From Physcomitrium patens (lineage: Eukaryota; Streptophyta; Bryopsida; Funariales; Funariaceae), in contig NC_037270.1 of NCBI RefSeq assembly GCF_000002425.4, forward strand, positions 971,117 to 1,035,116: DNA of 64,000 nt, read 5' to 3'. Below, one piece after another: positions 55,640 to 64,000 of the stretch (positions within the stretch are counted from its first letter, which is position 1; every line of letters begins with the position of its first letter). Under the pieces are notes generated by a model. It saw only the letters and a list, made by a program, of their open reading frames with translations, had not been told where the DNA came from and made no database searches. A program made the position numbers and the translations under genes.

Positions 55640-56815
55640 TGTCTAGAAACTTGGTCAACAAGATAATTATGTATTGGTAGATTCCAGAACAAGCTAACTA
55701 TGTGGTGCACATATGAAAAACTTGCCTTGCAAATTAAGATACATGTCTTACAAAGTTAACACATTTTAGAGGTCCTAAAGAACATTGTAATGTAGCTCAT
55801 AATTAAGAGTATATATAGAGGCAAGAGTGAAGCCTTCTTCTTTTTTGCCAACGCCTTTCTAATCTTTAGTCTTGTTTCAAGACTTTTTAGTCTTTTTGTT
55901 TTTAGCAATAGCTATTCTAGTTTAATATAATATCATTGTGATTACTCGTTTTACTTATTCCGGAAGAAACCTCCCAGAATAAACCCGTATAGGGGGATTC
56001 AAACATGGAGAATGACTAGTTGCTTAAGCATTCACGTTAGGATCACATAATCAATTACCTCCTAAATGTATCGTCTCTATTTCCAATATCTGAACACAGA
56101 AGGAAACTATAATCTCCTCCTTCACCTTATTGATTTCTTCCTTACAGCAATTGAGTCATATCAATAACTGCTATTTCCACCAATATATTCACCTTCATAA
56201 TCTCTAACTGTAATACTACGCCTTCACAGCTTTCAACACACAATTACCCTCGTTTCAATCACTAGAATTCTTCACACAGAACTGCCATTCACATTACAGT
56301 GTTTCACACAAATACAGACTCATTCTCTCTACTGAATTACAATCAGATTTCAACATTCAATCTTTCTTCTTCTCAAATAATACCAATCACATTTCCATTC
56401 CATAATTCACTTCACAATATTCAGAAACTTTCAATCTTCTTATTCAAAGAAAATAACAAACAAAAGAAAAGAGGTAGCACCAAGCTTACTCCGGCTCACA
56501 ACTCTCACAGTCTGGCCCTCGGCTCACAACTCTCACAATCTGGCATTTTCTCCCCCTTTCCCATCCTCCTCATACTACCCCGAGATACCAACTCCTATAC
56601 TACAGATGATAACTACTTTTTGTGACTATTCATCCATTCTACCTGCTGAACCACCTTTTCAGCAGTTATCTATCTTTGTTTACACTATACACTAGGTATC
56701 TACATTCTTAAAATAACTACTTATTCTACAATCATCTTTGAGTGACTTTCTAATTCTTTTCAAGGATACGAGAGTGTATTGAAGATTTTTTTTTTTGACA
56801 TTCATGTCCTTGATA
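55640..56815 (+). repeat. Element A 3' LTR, split by a family C solo LTR
   Basis: 55640-55936 plus 56736-56815 matches 3572-3946 (about 377 versus 375 bases). TATATATAG at 55810 is the conserved TATA candidate. Confidence 0.8.
55937..56730 (+). mobile_element. Solo LTR of family C, variant, 794 bp, in A's 3' LTR
   Basis: TGTGATTACTCG to TTATTCTACA, perfect target duplication ATCAT (55932-55936 and 56731-56735); the unoccupied site is in A's left LTR ('atatcatctttgaatgac'). The first about 600 bases match E's LTR, but the last about 190 (56541-56730) do not. In the element's own direction that is the start of the LTR. Confidence 0.9.
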
Positions 56816-57419
56816 CCTTTTTACTTTAGATATTTTATATATATATTTACAATACTTACAATATATAAAATAATTATTTTTATATACACCATTACATATA
56901 TGACATTAATTATTGTACTTATAAAGGACCTATTAGATTTTTTATTTTATTATTAGTACTAAGAATATTATATTAAAAATAATCTTAAATAAAAATTATA
57001 AAATGATGTTTATTTTTTTTTCAATACCAAAACATATTAGGATTTTTTTAATATATCTTTTATATTATTTATAAAATAAATTATTTTACTTAATACCTAT
57101 AAATAATAAAAATAATAATAATAAATTTGAAATAATTCATTTTAATTTCTTATCAATTAATCCACTTAACAGAGGATAATTTGAAAGAATCAATTCAATA
57201 CGGAGATCCAAATCATTGAAGTCTATACAATAGAAATATGTTGATGATATCTAATCTACATAAGTATTAGATAAATAAAGTTTAAAAAATAGCAAGCATT
57301 GTTGTATTATGTAAAAAATAACATAACAATGGACTAAGAATTTAGTTGTAGAAGAATTCTATTTTAACTTAAAGTTAGATTTATATCACAAAAGCTATAC
57401 AAAAAATAATTAGAAATAT
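56816..57419. other. AT-rich non-coding stretch
   Basis: Very AT-rich sequence with no coding or RNA signal. Confidence 0.6.
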
Positions 57420-58790
57420 CTTCTTGGCAATCATGAAAAGATTAAATAAGCTTCTAATTATATAAAGTATTATTATTAACTTTTAAAAAAATCTAAAAAA
57501 ATCTTAATTCAATGTATTTAAATTCAAATAAATTTAAAAAAAACTTTAATAATAATAAAAATAGATTATAAATATATCTTCAAAAATTATCATAACCTTG
57601 AGAAAATTATAAAGAATTTTTAGCCAATCTTAAAAAATCTTTATTAAATTTTTAATTTAATCTTAATAAAATTCTAATCAAAATCTAAGTAAATTCTAAA
57701 AATCCTTTATCAAATCTTAATAAGATTTTAAATATATCTTATGAAAAATTTTAAATCTGAATAATCATTAATTTAATCATTGGTCTTTATTCAAATCTTT
57801 TATACTTTTGAATCTACTAAACAACAATAAGCACATAAAATTTGAAGCACACCAAAGTTATAGATTTAGACAAAATGCTCACAATTTATTAAGGTATTGG
57901 ATGTCTTTCTTTTTTAATAATAATATCAATCTTCTTGCATCAATAGCTATCTTTTGAATGATTCACTTGCTCTCAAAATTTGCATAAATGTTAAAAACTA
58001 TGTCAATTATTAGAATTCAAAAAAAAATTCAATATAATTGGTAAATTTCTCAAAATCTTAAATTTCTTCATTATTATTCAAAATCAAATTTTTAATTACT
58101 TTTTATTTAGTCTTTAATTCAAATTTAAATGAATTATTTAAAATCCAATTCATTTAATTATTCAAAATCCAATTATTTTAAATTTTAATTACTTTTTATT
58201 TAGTCTTTAATTAATTTTAATTATAAAATATAATCTTATAAAATTGTATTTACATGTTTATAACTTTATATTTATAAATCTATAAAAATATTTAAATAAT
58301 TTACCAAAATATAATATCTATCTTATTCTATAAAAAATAAAGTCATCTAAAACCAATGTTTAAAGAAATTAAATTGAATCTTTTCTTAAAACATATTCTT
58401 TAATCAAAAAACATCCATTATTTGTTGTAGGTGTATATTTTTGACCACGGTTTGTAATCAATTCTTTTTAGATATCAAACTAGGGTTTTCCTAGACAATT
58501 TGTTTTAAAAGCTACTTCTTACTTTTATTTAAAGTGCTTGTAATATTTACTTTTACTAAGCTTCTGTTCTTTTTCTTATTTATAGCCTTAAAAAATAATT
58601 TGAATTTTTTTTTTCCAAAAAGAGAACATTAACACTAATTTATATAATCTATTTTTTAATTTTTATTTATATTTTTTTAATAATTTATTATAATATTTTC
58701 AATTAAGCTCTATTATAAACAAATTATTTTTTTCTTTCAACCAATAGTTGTGTTATAATACAATATTGTATTAGAAATATACAACTTAAA
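57420..58790 (+). repeat. Diverged interspersed repeat, copy 2
   Basis: Partner of 1109-2860, same orientation. The shared landmarks are given there. No coding sequence. Confidence 0.5.
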
Positions 58791-61249
58791 TAAGAATTAA
58801 ACGTCTTAAAGTTTTGATTGTTACAAATTAAATTAAAAAAATATGTAATAGCTTATAATTAATTGAAATATTATAAATAACTTCCAATGCCAATGATAAC
58901 AAAGGGGAGAGAAAAATAAATAAATAAAGTATCTAATAACAAATACAAGGCCAAAATTTAAGGTTTAAATTTAATGTCAAAGATTAATTAATGTTAAATT
59001 ATGGCCTTGAATTAATGTAAAATCAAACATTTAATTTTTATTTTTCCACATCCAACATGTCAATAGCATACAATTTAAGAATATAATTCTTCAAGCATGT
59101 AGTTTGTAATTGCTTAAAATACATGCAAAGGTTAAAATTATTAAATCCTAATCTTTTGTTTCATCATGATGGTAAAAACTTACTTACATTATCACCTAAG
59201 ATTTTGCTTTAATCTATATAATAATTCTTTTAATCTATATACAAGGTCTTATTTACTATGTATTTTAGGTTTTTCAACTTATTGCATTTAGATATATTCT
59301 TTTAATTTTACACATGAAAAAAATATTAATAAAATCTAAAAAATAGATTATATTTTATAACTTCTTTGTGTAAAATTAAAATTATCTATAATTTTTTTTT
59401 TCAAAATCAGTCCATTTTCCTCAAAAATACCTTTTAATAACAATTTGGTCTTATATCTTGTAATAATAATTTTATTTTTATTTTTATTTTTTAAATATCT
59501 AATAATAAATATCCATTAATCTTCATGCTTTTAATCACAATACAAAATCTTTTAGAAATGTTTTAAGACTTTTATCTTACTTATCAATTTATAACCTAAT
59601 GAGTATAATGTACTTTAATAAATAAATTTCTTCTATATTATTTAGCTTATTTAAAAGATTGAACATTTTTTAATTTTTTTGTTTTTTTATTTCTAAATTT
59701 AAAAGAAAAAAACTTAATTTCCCACATTTAAAGAACTTGATCTTTGATTTATCAAATAAATTTTTAAATTTTTTTTTATTCTTTTTTTTATTATTATTTT
59801 TATTTTTAATTTATGGTCTTTCTTTGTTGTTCTACTCCTTACAAGTAATGTTTCAAATTGTGAAGCATTACTATTTGGTCTTTTTCTCATTTCAATAAAT
59901 AAAAAAGTAACTTTATTTCTTCTAAATATATTATATTATTTTTTATATAATAATGCAATGACCATATATATCAATAATTGGAGCAATAAAATCAACAACA
60001 ATATATTTTATTCTTATCTTTCAACTTATTTAAGATCATGTTGAAGATTTTCAAACTATCAAATGCACTTTGATCCTCTTTTATGTACAAATTATATAAA
60101 TTTTATTTCAAATATAGTTGATTTATCAACTTTGACATTTACAAGTGACCTAAGTTTATTCATAGCCACAATGCTGAATTCTTATGCAATATTTTATTTA
60201 TAAGCTAAAAATAAATTATTCTTAAATTCTAATTTTAATTTCTTTCTACTATTTATTATTCTTATTCAGAAAGTTTTTTTTTAAGAAATTTATGCAATGC
60301 TTGTATAAACAAATCTTTCACTTTAATTGTCATAGTCCAAAAAAAAGCTTTAGCTAAATATTCCTACTTTGAATTTTGCATGTGAAATCTTTTTTAAAAT
60401 TGGATCATCTCAACTATAAACTATTTATTATAAAATAGATATGAAATAACACATAAATAAAAAAAATAATAAAAATTAAAATTAAAAAGATCTAAAATAG
60501 CATACATATATAATTTAAATTCTATAAGATAAAGCATTAAAGCTATAATAATTTATAAAGAAAAATCAAAAAAATATCCAAAACACCTATTACATTGGAC
60601 TTATATTATACTACATACTTCATTATTTTCTATTCCTTCTTGTAAGGATATTTAATGAGGTACCTCCATGTTTCCTTAGAACCTCTACAAATGCATTTAA
60701 TTACATAGCAAATTGGTCAAATATAAAAAATTTATATATATATATGTAATAAAAATAAAATCCTATTTAACTATTAAATTTATCTATCACTAATTTTTAA
60801 ATATATATTATTTTTTATTTAAATTATTTTTTTATTTTAATAAAATTTCTTTAAAAGACTATTTTTTACTTTAAAAAGTATTTTTGATATAATATTTTTA
60901 TTTGAAATTCTTTTTTTATTTTTTTATAAAAATCTCATAATAATATAAGACTGTGATTGTAACTTATATTTGTTACATATTACTAACATTATTTTTAAAG
61001 TAAATTATTTAATCAAAATATTTACATTTATAATTAAATTAAAGTACATATTTTTAAAAATATTAAAAAATATTATATAATGTGACAAGATTCTTTAATA
61101 ATATCATATTCAATTTTATATGAATTTATTTTGGCCATTTTTTTTAAAAAAAAATTCACCATATTTTTCAATGCATTTTTAAATATAAATTTTTTATTTT
61201 ATCACATATTTTTAGGTTTTAATATCTAATAAGAAAATATAATAGTATT
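58791..61249. other. AT-rich non-coding stretch
   Basis: About 2.4 kb of AT-rich sequence with poly-A and poly-T runs and no open frame of note. Nothing recognised. Confidence 0.55.
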
Positions 61250-63307
61250 TGTGAGTCTAAAATGTACCACTCTATGGAATTAGTACTACACAACAAGCTC
61301 AAGAGGTAGAATTGAAGAACTTTCAATTGTAAAATTATTAACTTGATTTAAATGCACGTGATTGTAGTTCAATTAAAATCAATACCTTTCAAGCAATGGT
61401 TACCAATAATAAATTAAAATATTAAATGAAATTTACTATGCAAAAATGATAAAAATAATTAATTAAGTTATTACTATTAACTCACAATAAGAGTAAAAAC
61501 TTAAGTTTAAGTTTAAATTAAAAGTTAAAAGTTAAATTTAAAAGTTAAAGTTGAAAAGTTAAAGTTAAAATTTTAAGTTTAATTTTAAAGTGAGAAAATA
61601 AAAGGTTAAAACTTAAAACTTAAAATTTATTATCCAAAATTTGAAATGTAGAAATTATGAGTCATTGTGAAGATAAAAGGTAAAAATAAAATAAGAGAGG
61701 TAAAAGCAAAGGTACCTTGTCAATGTCCAAGGATTGAAGGCAGCTATCCCCTTCTACTCCAAAATTTGCCAAAACTTGTAACTAGTTCCAAATTAAATGT
61801 TTCTTATTTTGATGCAAGGTTAACTTAAAGATGCTCTAATAAATCTCGTTGCAATCTAGTGATCTAATCGTGAGAATTGCTCCTTTCAAGTTGAGTGATC
61901 CAAACTACTATGAAGACCAACCCCTTTTATTTAGAAATTTGCTAAAAATCCAAATTTTCTTCAAATCTAGCAAAACTTATACCTTTCAAAGCTTAACTTA
62001 CAAAGCTTAATTCTTTCAAAATTTCAATTGAATCCAATTATAAGGCACTGAGAAATGCTTTTCCAAACTTGATTAATCCAAACTATGAAGGCAGTCAACT
62101 CCTTCACTTTCAAAATTTCACTAAAAATTCAATTCAATTTCAAATTGAGCAAGCCTCACCTGTTGGAAATCTTACAACAAAATCTACAATTTCAAGGAAT
62201 TTCACATTGAAACTAAAAAAATTGAATGACTCATTGAGGGAAATCCAAGGCACTTGAAACCTTTGGACTACTTGGGAGGCTACGGGAGCTATCTACAACA
62301 ATGAAGCATGTTTTAAAACCCAATGACTATCATTTACAACTAAAAATCCATGCATAACTATCCACAAAGTTGACAATGAGATTTAAAAATCTAAATAACA
62401 TTAAGATTAGGATTTTTGGCCAAATTTTGGCATGGCTTTGCCCTTCATGAAAAGAGGAGAGAAAGAGGGCTTGAAAAACCAAGCTTTTCTTATATAATTG
62501 AGTAGAGGCTTGTGGAAGGGTGATTGCATCTCCACCCTTGATTTCTAAGATTCTTAATCTAAAGCTATAACCTTCATCATCCAAAAGCTAATTTTATTAT
62601 TAAGGCTGATGGCTATTGTAAGTGTTCAATTTTTTTTGGTAAATCTAACTTCACCATTGTGTTCAAAACACCTTTTGCTAAGATTGACTACTCATATGCC
62701 TCCATTTATGTTTATTTTCAATTTTTATGAAATTTTTTACTTCTAAAGATTTTAGCAACTATTGTAAAATCCTTTAAAAATGAAATTTTCATTGCTCTAC
62801 TTACATGTTGGAGGGGAAGGTGCTGATCTTGTTTTTTTTATTCCATGGCATGAATCCAATGTTGCTATTGCATTTGAAAGCCTCCATTAATTGAAAAAAA
62901 TTACTTTGTCACTTAGATTTGTTGAAGTTGAAGAAAAAGATTCAAAACCATCATTGCTAAACTTCACTAAATCTTTAGAAAGTTCTAATTCTAATTCACT
63001 CTAAATCATTTGAGATGATTGTAGGTGAACTCATAGGCTCTCAATCAACCCATATAGCAATGACTAATAACGTCTAAATTATTAAAACTAACCAAATTAT
63101 TATTCTAATTTTCTAATCCTTATCATTTTGGTCTTAATTAATCTAACTCAAAAAATTATGCTAGGATTTATACCATCAAAATTTACAATCCAAAATATCT
63201 AATAAAACCAAATTCTACTTATATAAATCCTAATATAACATGCTCAATTATCATAAAATAAGAAAAAATTTAAAAATTGAATTTTAGAGTATAATTGAGA
63301 GCTCACA
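61250..63307 (+). mobile_element. Solo LTR G3 (family G, 2058 bp)
   Basis: TGTGAG to CTCACA, a perfect 6-base terminal inverted repeat. Flanks GTATT (61245-61249) and ATATT (63308-63312), one mismatch. Matches G1 throughout, with more changes; the small open frame of G1 is broken here. The open piece 62069-62257 corresponds to 6602-6877 in G1 and has no recognised product. Confidence 0.9.
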
Positions 63308-64000
63308 ATATTAAAGTAATTTCACCTTATATATAAATTTTAAGTACTTATTTTTTATCTTTTTTATTATTTAAGTCCATATATTTAATAATAAGGTAAT
63401 ATGAAATATATATTTCTAAATCAAGAAGAGAATACAAAATTTACTTCTAAATTAACATAAGCACAATCAATGTTTCATTAGATTTTTGATTTTAACGGTT
63501 ATCAATTATCATTTTTTCTTAATTGCACCATTTATTTAATCTAAATAAAATCGAAATGATATTGTAAGTAAGATAAAAAAAAATTATAATTAATTTTTAA
63601 GTAATTTAATTTAAATCCAAATTAACATCCTTCTAATTTGCATAAATATTATAATTTCTTGTGGATTAAGATATGTATATAGTCAATCTTTATTAGAAAG
63701 TATAGTAACAATGGTGAAATTACTTTAGGCAAAAAAGCATCTTTGGAAGTCATTTGATGATCAGTTGCCTCAAATTTGGATTTTGATTATTGAAGTATAA
63801 AGATTGATATGAAGCCACCACCTTTGAGTCTTAGGACAGCAATATAAGAAGGCTCATGTATTCCTGTGGTTAAGACAACTTTCTTTGTCAATAGGCTATA
63901 CTTTTATAGGTGGTTTAAATTATTTTTTTTTAATTTTGAAATTAGATCTTAAAGTTTCAAGTAAAGATAGGAATTTTTATTATGGCTTTATATATATATA
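63308..64000. other. AT-rich non-coding stretch to window edge
   Basis: No feature seen except a TATATA run at the very end. Confidence 0.6.

Larger units (their letters stand above)
3572..56815 (+). mobile_element. Element A: outer Ty3/gypsy chromovirus, broken by nested insertions
   Basis: Two related LTRs (about 3572-3946 and 55640-56815) bound scattered pieces of one plus-strand gypsy element in canonical order: gag with a zinc knuckle (to 5225), protease (5270-5667), an RT N-terminal piece (49680-50160), RNase H (50161-50524), integrase (52330-53616) and a chromodomain (53617-53832). The gaps are later insertions: H with its contents (5673-49674), a family B LTR (50525-52315), another at 54115-55639, and a family C solo LTR inside the right LTR. 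Without insertions the remaining A sequence is only a few kilobases. The RT palm, including the YxDD box, is deleted, so A is dead. Terminal bases and a target duplication could not be fixed. Confidence 0.8.

Noticed and set aside
1..64000. Host genes, tRNA, rRNA, microRNA hairpin or CRISPR array
   Set aside because: None could be supported. The only tRNA-like matches are primer-binding sites, and repeats are LTRs or microsatellites.

Overview
This window is an AT-rich stretch of a plant nuclear genome (probably a large-genome seed plant) made almost entirely of LTR retrotransposons inserted into one another. I found no host gene, rRNA, tRNA or CRISPR array. The case for a plant rests on chromodomain-bearing Ty3/gypsy elements, plant-type Ty1/copia Gag-Pol, and solo LTRs with 5-bp target duplications. 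All coding regions are broken, mostly by changes that look like C-to-T decay (CAA to TAA, CGA to TGA, TGG to TAG).

Layout, outside to inside. (1) The flanks (1-3571 and 56816-64000) are AT-rich. They hold a decayed gypsy integrase fragment (60-540), a diverged repeat pair (about 1109-2860 and 57420-58790) and a solo LTR (61250-63307). (2) Element A is a chromovirus on + (about 3572-56815): LTR, gag and protease on the left; truncated RT, RNase H, integrase, chromodomain and LTR on the right. (3) Element H is a second chromovirus, on - (5673-49674, target duplication TAAGT), inserted between A's protease and RT. Its LTRs carry a 10-bp periodic heat-shock-element-like array upstream of a TATA box. 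(4) Element D is a gypsy element on + (8109-36303), inserted inside H's left LTR. (5) Four things are inserted in D: copia-1 (14608-20293), element E (20662-32032, minus strand, same family as D), three solo LTRs of 'family B', and element F (36304 to about 42715), a divergent gypsy element whose own LTR is family B. (6) Copia-2 (21273-26443) sits inside E's 3' LTR.

Solo LTRs are scattered over the stack. A family of about 2.1 kb (G) is at 5845-7951, 45393-47591 (minus) and 61250-63307. Family C, the LTR of D and E, is at 50789-51579 and 55937-56730. Family B is at 10798-12142, 32906-34140, 34354-35684, 50525-52315 and 54115-55639. The junction near 42715 joins F's integrase to H's integrase. 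It is best explained by one deletion that removed the right ends of F and D and the adjoining part of H.

The most unusual points are these. Both copia elements have a primer-binding site matching the anticodon arm of initiator tRNA-Met, not its 3' end. The same two elements, with different LTRs, share three inactivating changes. D and E have a Gag with four zinc-knuckle-like motifs. F's protease has Asp-His-Gly at the active site. Nothing here looks like a defence or metabolic system; the interest is in retrotransposon biology. Coordinates of termini with a named target duplication were read base by base. Other boundaries are approximate and are described as such.
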